A DNA stretch of 64,000 bases, from positions 1,881,758 through 1,945,757 of the forward strand of contig LSYV01000002.1 of the NCBI GenBank assembly GCA_001584585.1. Direction: 5' to 3'. Position 1 is the stretch's first letter. Every line of letters begins with the position of its first letter. The DNA comes from Gonium pectorale. Its lineage: Eukaryota; Chlorophyta; Chlorophyceae; Chlamydomonadales; Volvocaceae. Positions 12,701-25,500 of this stretch are shown here, one piece after another. A model generated the notes under the pieces. It had not been told where the DNA came from and did not search any database. It worked only from the letters and a program-made list of their open reading frames with translations. A program made the position numbers and the translations under genes.

Positions 12701-15700
12701 CAAGGCCGCCGAGGCCGCTGTCGCAGGCACGCCCGCGGGCCTTGCCCCGTGGAGTCCCGCGTAGGCGCTGACCAGCACCTGAAGCTCCCGATGCATCGCC
12801 ACGGCTGCCTGGTGTTGGGTGTAGGGTTGGACCCGTCAGAGAGCGGTATGACACTCAGACGAGGCCGAGGTTCAAAAACCAGTCTTAGGGATTGAACAAC
12901 ACGCAGGATGTTCGTTTTGCCTCTCCGCGCACCGTGTGCGACACCGCCGGGCCCCCAGACGCCATTCCCGGAACGGCGGTGCGTACCTCCAGATCGGCAG
13001 CTCGCCTGAGCCCCTGCTGCAGCTCTCGCATGCTGTCCAGGCGGATGCGCAGCAGCTCCTCGAGCCTGCGACGACCAAGACATGCCGGCAGAGGTCATTG
13101 TGGTCCAAGGGTTCCGGTGCAGCACGTTCAAGGCGAGGGGCAGCGCACGACTCGCTGCGTAATCCGAAGTGCGCAAGGCGCTGAGGCGGAGTTCAATACA
13201 GCTGCAAACATGTGGCAGAACCTCTCGTGAAAGTACTGGACCGCATGCGCCACGAGGATAGGAGACTGACCCGTGCATGCATAGGCAGCAGCTTCAGCAC
13301 GCAAGCGCCACAGCCGCACCTAGGGTCCTGCTCTCCCGCCGCCTCGGCCAGCCCCGCCTCCAGTGCGGCCACCTGCTCGGCCGCGTACCGCACCAGCGTG
13401 TCGTGCGCCGGCAGAGACTGGGCGGGCCCGAAGCCCGCGGTCAGGAGCCCCTGCTCCACCAGCAGCTGCCGCAGCCTGGCCTCGTGTGTAGCCAGCTGCG
13501 CCTCCTCCTCCGACACCCGGTCAGTAACCCTGCAGCGCGAGTCATAGCGGCAATGGGTGCATGCGGTTGACTGCGACGCATGGGCAGTGTGTGCATGCCG
13601 GGCACGTCGTGAGGGTCAGAGCTTGTGCAATAGGGATGCGGTAACTGCGGCCGCCCTGGACCCACCACGCAAGAAGGGCAGCTGGCCCGCCGTTGGCCTC
13701 CTTTCCTGACTGCAGGCCCAATAGCTGCGAAGCATCAGCGGCGGCCAGCGGCGTGACGCTTGACACTTGCTGCAGCACGGCACCACCGTCCGCCGCTGCC
13801 GTCGCCTCGACGGACACCTCGCATTTCGGCGGCGGCGAGCACAACACCAGCGCGCCAGACACGCCGTCTCCTCGCGCTGCAGGCGTCGGGGAGATGTCCG
13901 TCCGGCAAAGGGCGGGCGGCGACACCGGCGGCGCCCCGTATGGGGACGCTACGCCAGCCGCGACCACATTCCCGGCTCCCGCGGCGGGACCATCCGCCGG
14001 CGTCTGGTCCTCTAGGCCCGGCGCTGGCGGGGGAGGAAGGCGCTCAGGGCCATGCCCGGCGACAGGGGCCAAAGCGCCTGCTCCACCAGGACCCATGACC
14101 AGCAACCCGGAGTGCTTTCCCGGGGACCGCGTGTCGCCGTCAGCGAAGCCGTACGACAGCCTGCTGGCGCAGGATTCCCGTCGCCGTGCCGGCGACACTG
14201 TTGGAGACACCGGCGAGCCCGATGCCTGTGTGGCTGCCTGCGGGGTAGCTGCGCGCTGTTGCCCCGACTGTTGCGCAGACGGGGATGCGGGCTCAGAGAC
14301 GACAACCCCTGTTGCGGGTGCAGGAGTCGTCTCGGCTGCCGCGCGCCGCCGCCCAAGCGCTGCCGCTACGGGTTCCGGCTCCAGGAAGATGCTGCCGGCA
14401 GCGGGGCAGCGCCGCGAGGAGGTGGGGGTCTCCGGGTGCGGCGGACGCGCCGCAGCGGAGGCTGCCTCCTCGACCTGGGCCCGCAGGTCGCCTGCTAGCG
14501 CCGACAAGTACGCCTGCAGCCAAAGCGCAACACGGTTTTGTGTTAAAGAAACAAACGGAACTGTGCGCCCCTACACCCCGTAGTATCTGGCAGGTGCCCG
14601 TGCATAACCGCTTACGGCACTGACAGCCACGCTCGAGGCTCGTCAGCGGGCGACCGGCTCCGGTGTGGTGATGTCGCTGGTCGCCGCCGTTACCGTACCA
14701 ACGGTGAGGGCGCCATTTTCCAGGGTCTCAGCTGTCCTCACCGCCCTCCGGCCCAACTCCTCGCGCACGGGGTGCTCGCGTCCGCACTGCCACTCTCCCC
14801 CCTCGACCCGGCACACCGGACGCTTTCCCCAGTCAACAACGCCACGCCCTCGGACTGTTTACCCCCTCGACCTGCCCCCCGCGGGGCCCCCCGCACCCCT
14901 TCGATGCCTTCTTCACCGATACTCACCACCTGCTGCCGAAGCTGCTCGTTTTCCGCCTCCAGCAGCACCACCCGATCAGCCAGCGCCCCCGCGCCTTGCC
15001 ACGGGTCTGCCAGGCCGCTGCTGCCGTCGCCACTGCCCGCCAGCGTTGATGCGGGCGAAGCAGCGATGAGGCCACTCGCGCGGCTGCTGATGCCCGACAC
15101 GCTGCGGCCCTCTCGGCGTTTGGCATCATCACAGCCGCCACTGCCGCTGCAGCTCAGCGCCTCACACCGACCTGGCGCGTGGCGTACTTCACCCGGATGC
15201 GAGGAGCGGCAGGAGCGCGCAGAGCTGGGGCCTGGCGTCGCAAGCGCAGCCGGGGAGGCAGGCAGCGAGTCCGCCGACACGTCGTCCCCATTGCCCCCAT
15301 CGCCACAGCTGTAAGGTCCCGGACTCCCGCCGCTGTCAGCATAAGGGCCTGACACCACCCGAGCAGCACCCCGCGGTGGTGCGCCTTGTCGTGCACAACC
15401 ACCGCGGCCGCTGCCGCTGCTGCCGTCATCCTCGACGCAACGGCCGCCTTCGTGGCAGTGGGCTGCGGCGACGTGGAGGTGGTGGCCGTCGTGGCACGGC
15501 TCCTGCAGGCGCCTGGCGGCGTTCTGATGAAGGCCAAACATGACACCGCCACTGCCGAGACTGCTGTTGCCCCCATATGACGACATAGACGGGGGCGTGC
15601 CCAAAGGCTCTCCGCCGGCGGCGCGCAGGGCGTGCCGCTCAGCGGTGGTGTCGGTCGCAGCAGCGGCATCGGCGGCAGGGTAGGGAGTGTCGCTGGGCGA

Positions 15701-18700
15701 GAGGCAGGGGCCGGTCCGAGGCAAGAGGGCGCCGAGCGGGCTGTCTGGGGAGCCGGGCGAGCGCGGCGAGGCGACAGCCAGCTGGCGCCTTGCGTGGTCC
15801 AGCTCGGTGCGGAGCCTGACATTGGGGTCAAGCGGCAAGGGGGCGCCAATGGCAAGCAGTCTGGTAAGGTGGGGCGCAGGGTGAGCAAAGCTTTGGGTGC
15901 GCACTTCCAACGCATGAAACGGTCCCAGCATGTGTATGGGGCGGGCTCGTGCGTACACCATATGGGGGAGGAAGACCGGACCGCGCTGACGGGCTGGGAG
16001 GTCACCAGACCATCTGGGAGTTTCCTCCCATCGCCCAACGCGCAGTACAACCCCCACCCCCATCCCTCCGCGCCACCCGCTGCCGTTCATACTTGTGTAT
16101 TATGCGGTGCAGCTCCAGCACCTCGGCGCTGTCCGCGCCGCCAATGTTGACCGCCGGCTTGGTCCGGATGCGCCGCGCCGTGGTGGCAAACTCCAGCGTC
16201 GACACGGTGGTGGCTGCGCAGGCGTCCGCGGGGCTGACGCACGCAACGAACAGCGTGGAGCTGTTGCCGCCCAGGGCGTCGCGCAGCAGCGTGGTCAGCT
16301 TGGAGTCGCGGTAGGGCAGCACCTTGGGCGGGGCGCCGGGAGCCTGGCGGAAGGTAGGTGGGGTCCAGAGAGGGAGTGGAACTTCGTCTGTAAGTGGCTG
16401 CAAAGGGTGTACGGGGGTTTGCCCGGTAGGGCAGCGGAGGAGCAGAGGACTCGTACGCTGGGTTCCGTGAGAGGGCTTGGTGGGTTGCTGCAGGGATGCG
16501 CCGCGCGCCTGGCGCGGGGCGGTCGGTGCGTAGCAGCACACCTTTCTCTCGACCCTACCTTGGGTGCTGCCAGCAGCTGTATCAGGTTCCGCAGCGTCAT
16601 GAGGCTCAGGTTGATGTTGTTGCCCTCCTTGGCCGCCAGGCCCACCGTCCCGGCCCGTCCAACGCTCTCCGAGCCCGCCAGATCCACGAGGTGCAGGCAC
16701 GAGCGCAGCGGCGGCGCCGCGCGGAACGCAGCGGCGGCGGAGGCGTCGCCCTCGACGACAGCCGCACAGGCGCGCGCAGGCGACGGCGTGCCGTGGGCTG
16801 GCGTGGCGGGGGAGGTGCCGCCGGGGCTCTCCACGGAGGGCGGCCCAGTGCCGATGGACGCAGGCGCAGGGGAGGCGGGTGCAGGCACGGCAGCGGCAGC
16901 CTGGCTGGCGGGCTGCGTGGCGGCCCGGCTTTGGACGTGGACGGTGAGGACCGCGTGGCTGCGGCTGCTGCGGTCGTTCTGTGAGGTGCCTTTGGTCATA
17001 CGCGCGTGACCGCCCACCTGCGCACCAGGGCCGACAGCACTATGAGGGAGGGCAAGTGCGGCCACGGCAGTCAAGGCGGCCCAACAGGTTCAAGAACGGA
17101 CGGAGGTTGCGGACGCAGCGCAGAAGCTGCAAAAGCTGAAGCGGAATGGAGCCGCAGCCAGGCCCACGCAGGTCAGGCCCCGCGCTCCAGAGTGGACCGT
17201 TGCTGCCGCCAGGTGCTGCACACGCCTCAAGGAGCAGACCAAGCGCATGTGCACCAACAGGCCAAACCGCGCCTAGGCGAAGTAGGGGGAGCAGTAGGGG
17301 GATCTTGTAGTACCGCACCACCTGTCGCTCGGACAACCGGGCGGCAGCCATCTAGCCAGGCTCCGCCGCACCTGCAGCAGCCGCACCACTTCCTCCATGC
17401 AGGTCACGCGCCGAAGCTGCGCGCCCACCAGCAGCACCTCGCCCTCACAGCTCGTCTTGGCGGACACGGGGGCGCGCTGCGACAGCAGGTCGTAGTACTT
17501 CTCCTGCGCGCCGGAGACAGGGCGCGAAGAGGGAGGCTCTGCAGCATCCGGGCCCCATATGGAGTGCATATCTGCCGCCACACCCTTTGCGCGCGCTGCA
17601 CTTATGATGCACGGCGGGGAGTGAATGTAGCAGCATAACCAAGCCCGCTCCTGCTCAACGGCTCCCGCTGCAACCGACGCCATTCGTGGGTGCGCAGGTG
17701 TCGCTCCGGGCGTCGCTACATTAGCCATGCGCCATGCAAGTGGTCCCAAAGCCCTCCAGTGCCAGCCATGTTGCCTTCCGCATAGTTCATGCACGCAACC
17801 CACCATGTACACCTCAACGAACGAGATGTGCATTGTGAATACGCGGCGGCCTCGCGCCGCCTCCATGTTTTGGAAGAGCTGCCGCAGCGCGTACGGGATT
17901 ACGCTGTCCGCCGCCGCGTCCTCGTCGCCGCCGCTCAACGCCAGCAGCTGCTCCCGCCCGAGCCCCATCGTGTGCGTCTTGCCGCTGCCAGTCTGGCCGT
18001 ACGCAAAGACCGCACAGTTGACGCCGCCGCAGACGTTCTGGACTAGCGGCCGGATGTACTGTTCGCACATGTGGCGGCGCGTGTGGCCGCCCTCTCCGAC
18101 GCCTTCGCCGACGACGCAGTCGAAGGCATACTGCCGCCCCTGCACTTGAACCTGTGTGGTAAGCATGTAAGGGGGCGATGGGTTTGGAGAGTAAGTCGAA
18201 TGACATTAACACCGTGTTGGACTCTGATTTGTCGGGGTGCAAGGGGGCGGCAGTGAGGCAGTCAAGGGGGGCTGAGAGGGGGCCATGGCGTAGGGTTTTG
18301 TAAGATGGGCGGGGGGTAGCAAGCCGGGCCGATGTTGGTCAGGCTATCAGAGGGGCAAGTGCGATGTATAAATTCTTGTTTAATGTGCTGTGCGATGTCC
18401 ATGCATTCTTGAAGACGGGGAGGTCGAGGGCTTCAGCATGCGCAGAACGGCCTGTAATCTGATTTGCCGACTGTAACTAAAAGCTGCAGTAGGAGTATGA
18501 TATTTGTGCGGCGCATTGAATCATCGGCATCGCTTTTAGGTTGTAGCGACACCACGTTTTGCGTACCGTTTCCTTGGGCAGCAAATTAACGATAGCTGCT
18601 GCTCCTGAAGTTTGCTCATGAGACAGCAGTGGGCGCACATGGAGCAAGCTCAGCACTGGCGTCGAGTCGCCGAGCAGTGTCGCTGCTGCAGCTCCCGCCC

Positions 18701-18713
18701 CGGGATCGCCCAT
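9712..18713 (-). CDS. N-terminal-motor kinesin with long coiled-coil tail (about 1541 aa)
   Basis: Sixteen exons close in phase: 18713-18567, 18151-17804, 17503-17372, 17017-16559, 16343-16093, 15815-14927, 14513-13669, 13529-13320, 13065-12987, 12808-12650, 12426-12043, 11484-11386, 11147-11118, 10822-10616, 10346-10095, 9846-9712 (the 10616 donor has an equally in-phase alternative close by). The motor starts VLSLLHVRPLLSHE. The P-loop GQTGSGKT is at residues 101-108, FVEVYMEKYYDLLS near 161, switch I SSRSH at 226-230 and switch II LVDLAGSE at 319-326. It ends with YRDSKLTTLLRDALGG and a neck LHRIIHKLRTELDHARRQLA. The tail mixes long Ala/Pro/Ser-rich disordered parts with coiled coils (DRVVLLEAENEQLRQQ, RLEELLRIRLDSMRELQQG, LEELCAEVASLQIAVVDARE). 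ATP-driven movement on microtubules is expected. The kinesin subfamily was not assigned; the motor resembles several plus-end families. Confidence 0.9.
9911..9950. repeat. 2 x 20-bp tandem repeat in last kinesin intron
   Basis: AGCCTTACACTGCGAGAGCG occurs twice in tandem (the last base differs in copy 2) within the intron before the final kinesin exon. Confidence 0.85.
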
Positions 18714-19707
18714 GCTGCACTATATCTCAATGGAGATTCGCCGAAGGACTTTGAATACGCGCATGTCAGTCCACTGGGGGAAACGTAGCCGGTGCGGTGG
18801 GCTCCCGGCCGGTAGGCGGGTAGTATATCCAGGTAGGATAATATGTATGCAAAGTCAGTGCTAATGTCTTCAGTATGAGAAGAAGGCCTTGTGTCACAGA
18901 TACGTGGACCACGAAACTGCCGTACCGGTACGGTGATGGGTTATGTATGTGGACGCGGCTATCCACTGCGCAGCTCAGGTTACTCGTAGTGATGACACCA
19001 ATGCTAGTGATACAGCATCTTATTCTGACATTTACGAAAGGGAGCAAGGGACAGGGCTGTACTAGGCACGTGGCCTGTCACCTTTGCTGCGGTAATCGCT
19101 GGGAGTCCACGTGCCTGGTACAGGCCTGTCCGTTGCTCCCTGCGTGTGGCCATGACCTTGCCCGGGGCCGCAGTCATTGCTAGTGGCTAGTGGTTGCGTC
19201 CCGCAAACTGCTTCTTCGCAAGACGATGAAAGCGGCCAGGACGCTGCAGAGTTGTGGATTCCGTAAAGAAATTGTCATGCGGTGCACCAATTGCTGTGGC
19301 GTACGTGTTCCTGAAGAGCAATGACACAGCATCTATCGCATGTACCCAATGGCACAGTCCAATGGGCAGGCATTCGCCCCATCACCACAGCCCCCATCAC
19401 ACGCTCTAAAACAGATATGCTAAACACGGCATGTCCTCTTGTGCAACTAACCCTCCAAGCATCCTATGGGAAGGGGCTCATGCACCTCGTCTAGATCTTT
19501 GCCCCTCAAGCTCGCAGCTTTAACACGGGAACGGGATGCGCACGGTGCTCGGTAAGTGCCTAGGCTGTCCACGCCAGTAGACGACAAGGCATTACTGGTA
19601 TAGAGGTACTCATGAGAGGATTCGTCCCTTGCTTGCGCCGCCTCCGATGCCTCTGCCTCTCCCGCATACATCCTTGCACGCCCAGCACGTTCGCGCTGCG
19701 CCACGAC
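18714..19707. promoter_or_regulatory. Upstream region of the kinesin gene
   Basis: About 1 kb lies between the kinesin start and the stop of the next minus-strand gene (19708). It must carry the kinesin promoter and the 3' UTR of the upstream gene. No coding signature was found. It contains the inverted repeat at 19040-19140. Confidence 0.4.
19040..19140. repeat. Imperfect inverted repeat, 34-bp arms
   Basis: Left arm 19040-19073 (begins GGGAGCAAGGGACAGG) and right arm 19107-19140 (ends CTGTCCGTTGCTCCC) are reverse complements with about three mismatches, separated by a 33-nt spacer. It lies between two minus-strand genes. It could be a hairpin RNA, a small foldback element, or a terminator-like structure. 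Confidence 0.75.
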
Positions 19708-21543
19708 TCATGCGTCGCCTCCGCCGCGCAAGACAACCTTGATTGCGTGCGGCCCCCTGTATACCCCAGCGGACGGGGGCGTCAGGAGTCTGTAGATGTC
19801 GTGCGCGTGCTCGCCATGGGGGTTGCCGTCCCGATCCTGTGGGCAAACGCACAATGGCACCAGGAACTGCGTGTGTGTGTTCTTCAGATGCACACATGCA
19901 ACAGGGTACTCAAACACGGGCAAGCGAGCAAGCAAGTAACTGCGTGTGTGGAGCGTAACAGATCCGGCAAACGCACGGCATGCATATAAACCACAGTCCT
20001 CTCATGAGAAAAACCGCTAACAGACATCTCGCGGCGAGCAGCTGGATGTTCCGCCTGTCTGTGCCCAGCAGGGTCGTGCATGGGGCAGTCTCTGGACTGA
20101 CACCGCCTGTTTCAGCACCCACCTGCCGTTGGGAGTATTCGCAGTCCAGAACGCGGCGGATGGCTCCGGAGGGCAGCTCTGCGGATCCAAGGGCGGCAGT
20201 CGCACGCGAGGCCGGGCGCAACCAGGGCACGCACACTTGAAAAGCTGGGCGGGACACAAGAAAGCTTCTGACAACGCAGGCAGGCAGCCAGGGGCATGCT
20301 CACCTGTGGGATCCGCGCCGTGGCTTTCCACCCACACATCCTCCTCCTCCTGCGCGCAGCCCAGAGCAGTCGAGACGGTAATGGGCTTGGCAGGGCGAGA
20401 CCGATCCGGGCGTTGTATTGGTGCAGCAGGCGCTAGGTCCCGCCAAGCTGTACCAGGTCGGCGAAGCAGCTCTATCAATCAATAACCAGCTAACACGTGG
20501 GCTGGCAAGCGCAGGACGTGAACACCGCCCACCAATGCAAGAACAAATGTCCCTGGAAGCACACGACTACATCGCCAATTCGCCATGCCATGATGGACAG
20601 CGGGACGCCATTGGAGGTGACTACAAGCCCATCTCCCGTCTCCAGCAGCGAATCCCCAGATGCATACGCCCTGCGCAGGATGAACCCCGGTCCCAGCAAC
20701 AACCCGTCCGACTGCCAATGCACACGTGGATGAACATGCGGCATGCCCCTAGTCCGTGCCCACCTCTTCCAACGGCACCAGAGTCACGCCGCTGCCGGTC
20801 ACCTGCAACCGTGCGCCAGGTGACGGTTCTGAACGTTATCAGTACTGGTTGTAAAAATGCGGTATTGATTGGGATGGTTGGGGGAGGAGCAGTAGGGCCG
20901 CTGCCTCATGCCCAGCTGAGGAAAGCGGAGGTAAGGAGGACGGCAGAACCCCGGGGCATTCAATGAAAACACACACTTCTTGCTGGACGAGCATCCTGCC
21001 GGGGCACACGGACCAGTGCGTGCTGTAGAACAGGGTTTCCTGCACCCTGCAAACACCGAAGGAGTACTTCAGCGCGGGAGTGCGTCCCCAGCTCACCCAA
21101 GATCCTAATGTAATGTCATTAAAAAAGAGAACCAGAAACGGGGTCATTACTACTCTTGAAACGGATGCACGGCCGGTAACGTGAGGCCCCACGGGCCCCG
21201 CGAGCGGCCTTGCATGAAGGCTGAGGAATCCCGGTACTTCTCAAAACCCGCATGAGCGCTCATGTCACTCAGTTCTACATCAGTACATAGATGTTATTGT
21301 ATACTCAAAGCACGTGGGCGATGCATCCATACAGAGAATATGGCACAGTGCGCCCGTGCTGGATGACGGTAAGGGATGTAGCATATAGGGGAGGGATGCG
21401 TACCTCCTCAACGCGGCCCACGCCCACGGTCGCACCCGCCACGGGCTGGGGCAGCTCGTACTCAACAAGGTCGTTCCACTGCACCTCCGCGGCAAAGGCC
21501 GTCGCTGCCGCTCCACTCAAACCAGCCCGGTGCGGGCCGGCAG
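19708..21543 (-). CDS. Unrecognised multi-exon gene (5' end unresolved)
   Basis: Seven exons join in phase: 21543-21404, 21039-20977, 20802-20764, 20711 to an uncertain donor (about 20624 or 20571, both phase 0), 20349-20304, 20235-20123, 19836-19708. They give about 200-220 residues. Pieces include FAAEVQWNDLVEYELPQPV, ETLFYSTHWSVCPGRMLVQQ, VTGSGVTLVPLEE, GPGFILRRAYASGDSLLETG, EEEDVWVESHGADPT, IRRVLDCEYSQRQ and the C terminus HDIYRLLTPPSAGVY ... VVLRGGGDA. The composition and splice phasing look genuinely coding. I do not recognise the family, and there is no obvious signal peptide or membrane segment in the modelled part. At least one 5' exon is missing, since the first listed exon begins in mid-codon; candidates lie at 21550-22075 but could not be fixed. 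Confidence 0.55.
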
Positions 21544-22503
21544 CTGCAGAGCGTGACCGGCTTGTCACGTGCGGCCACTGCAGTGGGCGCACGCAGCAGT
21601 GCAGCCAGGGGACCTGATGGGCCAGACAGGCATCGCCGCCAGCATACCCGGCAGCGGAGGTCCACTAGCTGATGTCTCACACTCATCGCAGCCGTATCGC
21701 TGTCGCACATCAGAGACCTGCCTGACACCTAGCTAGTAGACGGCAAATGGGGTACGAAGGCATGGTGCGATGGCACAGGCACCTAGCGCTGCTGTGCGGC
21801 AAAACCTGTCCTGACCCAGGGATGTTTTTCACGGCCTGAAGGCGCCGTTACGCCAGCCCCTCCGCCCGGACCGCCCCACAGCTCGCACAGGACTGCCGAC
21901 AGCGGGTGGCGCCCCTGCCACGGCCACCAGGTTCAATCCACCGCCCCCGACGCTGCCGCCCGCCACCACCACCACTGCAGCCCGCACCACGCACCCGCTG
22001 TAGGCTGAGGGTGCAGGGCCGTACGCAGCTGCGCCGCAGCGGGGAGATCGGCACGGTGCCAAGCGACAGCATTAACGTATCGTCTCAGCGCCAAGGTGCA
22101 AGGGGTCGGAGCTGGGGCTGCGTGGCGAGTAGTGTGTGGTAGACTCGGGACCGTCGAGAGGCACGCTGGCCTGGATTCTTTGTCAACGAGGGCCGTATGC
22201 GGACGTCAAACGTTCATCCTTGTTGCGCAACTCAATTGTGTGCGGCACGTCGTGCTCAGCCCCAGCAACCGCTCAACGGTAGGATCCAGGGCAAGCATTG
22301 GACTCTTTCCCAGTAGGGTCGGCTCTGACAGCACTGCTCGACTCGTTAAGTAAGGAGCCTACAAGGTGCCGTGTCTGCTGCACAGTGCCACGCAGTTGTA
22401 CCAGACATCCATAGCGCTGCGCCGCTGCCTATAACATTCGATCATTGTTCCCTATTAATCTTTTAATTAATTCAGATAGCTTGTTTTGCGCCGAACCACC
22501 CAG
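21544..22503. other. Probable 5' exons/promoters of the flanking divergent genes
   Basis: This holds the missing start of the minus-strand unknown gene and the promoter of VMS1. Two minus-strand open stretches are plausible exons: one beginning at an ATG at 22072 (MLSLGTVPISPLRR) and one around 21560-21730 (MSVRHQLVDLRCRVC). Neither could be joined to the exon at 21543 in phase with good splice sites. Confidence 0.35.
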
Positions 22504-25500
22504 ATGACCATTCTGGGATACCTGTTCGGGTTGCCCCAGCAGTTGTTCGACTCAGCTGTGGTGCCAGGGGATCTCCCGGAGAAGGCGCCGACAAGCACTG
22601 GTGGGGACGCAGTCCCTGCCCCAGGGCAGCTACCTGCAACCTCAGCCGGGCCGTCGCCAGCCGGGTACGCCTGCCTTTGGGGGCGAGGCCTTAAGCGCTT
22701 ACGGAATGCAGGCGCAAGCAAGATTGCGACGTTGCGACGTGCAGCGCATGACCCACTTATCCCTCCACGGCGGCGTTGTCTCCGGGCCCACGCAGGCCGT
22801 CTCCTCCTGCAGCCAACTGGCGGGAAAGCGGCGCGACGTGCCTGACGTGCGGCATCGGAGTTAATGGCCCGGGATTCGCGAACGCTGCCGAGCAACGGCA
22901 GCATTTCAAGACAGACTGGCACAGGTTGGAGCGTGGGACTGCTGTTCTGGCGCACTACCGCCAGCCCGGCCATACTCCAGTAGTGGCAAGGTCTGGGTCA
23001 TGGCTGGTGCCGACCGGCCCCATAGAGCTGCCGCTGACGCCCGAGGGCTTTGGCTTTGGCTGATCTAGATTCTGCGCCGCTTGCCGATTGCTGCTCGCTC
23101 CGTAGGTACAACGTCAAGCGGCGACTGGCGAAGCAGCCGCCAGTGAGCGAGGACGCGTTTGAGAAGGTCCTGGAGCAGGGAACCGAGGTTGGTGCCCGTG
23201 CTTGTGTGCAACTTGAACCTGCAAGCCGCACGTCCATTGGTCCTTCCTGGGGCCTAAGCATGCGTCGGCATCGGGGACTGCCGAGGGCCGCAGCATCGCC
23301 ATGCGAAGCCATGTTGCCGAGCCGGTCCTGGCACGGGCCCATGCCGTGTGGGGGCCGACTGCAGTCTTTAAGGAGCCGCTTGAGGGCACCCTGACGCATC
23401 CGTCGTGCCTGTGTTGCCTTGCTGCTCGTGTTCAAGACCCGCGCACGCGACCCAACTTGCGCGCGTTAGGTGTCCATATCCGGCTCGGGATCCGATACAT
23501 CGGACGAGGAGGACGAGGAGGCGGACGCGGGGGAGGCTGGCGGGGAGAGCCTGCCGCGGCGCCAGAAGGGCCACGCGCAGGTGGGCATTGCGTTGGTCTG
23601 TCGGCTGTAGGATGTGTTGCTTCGAGCAGCTAAGGGTGTCTTTCACGAGAGGGTTTGGAAACACATCGGCACGTGCGTCACGACATGGACTTTGCCGTGC
23701 ATGGTATTCGGCACTTATGTGTGGTGGTTACTGAGACCGGTGCGACGTTCATCGCAGGCCGGTCTTGCCATACCGCGGGAGACCTTCCAAGCGGCAGGTG
23801 GGCTCGGGCAGGGTTTAGGGTTTTGCCATGGGTGTTGTGTCTCGTTGTGTGCAGTGCAGGAGATGGCAGTCATCCAAGCTGAACAGGTGGCGATCTCACG
23901 GGCAGATCCCCACAGCCCATGTGGGCACATGTGTAACAGGATGTACCCGCTTGATACCCGCTGGTTTCTGCAAGCCCCGTTGCTGAGCGCTGTCCAGTGT
24001 TTCATTACCTGCTCACGTCCTTACCGACGGAGTGCCGTACATCGTTAGTGAGCACCCACAGTCGCTGTACCTCAGCGCCATGAGCGACTGAAGCCCTGTT
24101 CATGGCCTTCTGGCATGTTAGAGTGCGTAAAAATGCGCCTCAACACTTGCCCGTTCCCTGCTCCTCCAGACGGCTCGCCCTTCTCCGTGTGGCGATGTCT
24201 GCTGAGGCAAGACCACGTGAAAGCGCCGGTCGACCAGCCCACCACGCCAGCCGAGCTGTTGAGAGAGTTGCGGAGGCTCCGATCCGGCTGCGGGACGTGG
24301 GCGGTGGTGCTCCTGCGGGGCGGGCACTTCGCAGCCACGGTGTTCAAGGTGCGGCCGCGAGTGGTGCACAAGTGCCGTTGACTGGCCCTGTTCGCGTTGC
24401 GTTCTGATATTTTGGCGTGTTTTCAGGCTACATTGGAGGGAGTACTTAGTGGGTGTCGGTGTTACCAATGTATGACATGCGGTCGCTCGCGAGCGGCCGG
24501 CACCTGCACGTTTTACCTTGCCCAGGCCTTGCCGCCCGTGGCCCCACCGCTTTTGTCCCCGCAGGCCCGCAACGCGCCAGCCGGCAACACAGCCAAACAC
24601 GACGCGGACGGGCTGGAGGGCTTTGATGTGGTGGTGCACAAGACCTTCCACCGCTACGTCGTGCGGTAAGAGGCGCGATTACGGCGATCTATGTACGGGT
24701 TGTGTTGGTTTGTGCTCGGGCACATCAGGGCCGAACCCGCCTGGACCCGCCTGACCCCGCATCCGGCATCGCCACCCTGCCGCCTCCCAGCGCCAAGGCC
24801 GGCGGCAAGCAGTCCAGCAAGGACGCGACGGGCAAGTTCGCGCGGTCGGCTGGCTCAAGGCTTCGCCGCTACAACGAGGTGGGGCCCGCCGTGCAAATGA
24901 CCCGGCTGTTGGGGAGCCAGGAAGAATCGGTTGGTTTGTTTCCGCATCACAGCGAGCTCGTGCCCTATCGGGCCTTGCTTGGGTCTAGAGCGGCGGTGCC
25001 TACCATGCGCTGCGCAAGCCCACTGATGCATCCTGCGGCGCTTGGCCCGCGGTTCTGTCGTCGGCTTGTCCAGTCCAGCCAGGCTCTGTCTCCAGGCCAA
25101 CTACTCTCGTCCCACACAGACCGTTCCCGTTTGGAATCCCATACTGTTTGGGTTACCTCACAGGAGAAAGCGCACCGGCGCAATGACAGTAAGCCCTGCG
25201 ATAGCAGCCCCCTCACGGTCGTCCAGTGCCTGCCTTGCCTCGAGCTCGCACCGCTCTCGCGACGGCGGTGGGAGCTATGCCCAGCCGTCTGGGCCCGGGG
25301 AATGCTGGTACCGTGCATGGAGGCCATGAACACATCACGTGGAATACGTCGAAAGAAACCATGTGTCCCTCCTATTGCCACCCGTCAGGTTGCATTAGAA
25401 CGGGACGTCCAGGAGCTGTTGGCCAGCTGGGCCGACCACCTGGCCTCGGCCGACCTCATCTTTGTGCACGCTCCGGCCTCTAACGCCCGCTCCCTGTTCA

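Noticed and set aside
13693..14583. Plus-strand open frame of 296 codons inside the kinesin gene
   Set aside because: It is antisense to the large Pro/Ala-rich kinesin exon 14513-13669; GC-rich third positions leave the opposite strand open by chance.
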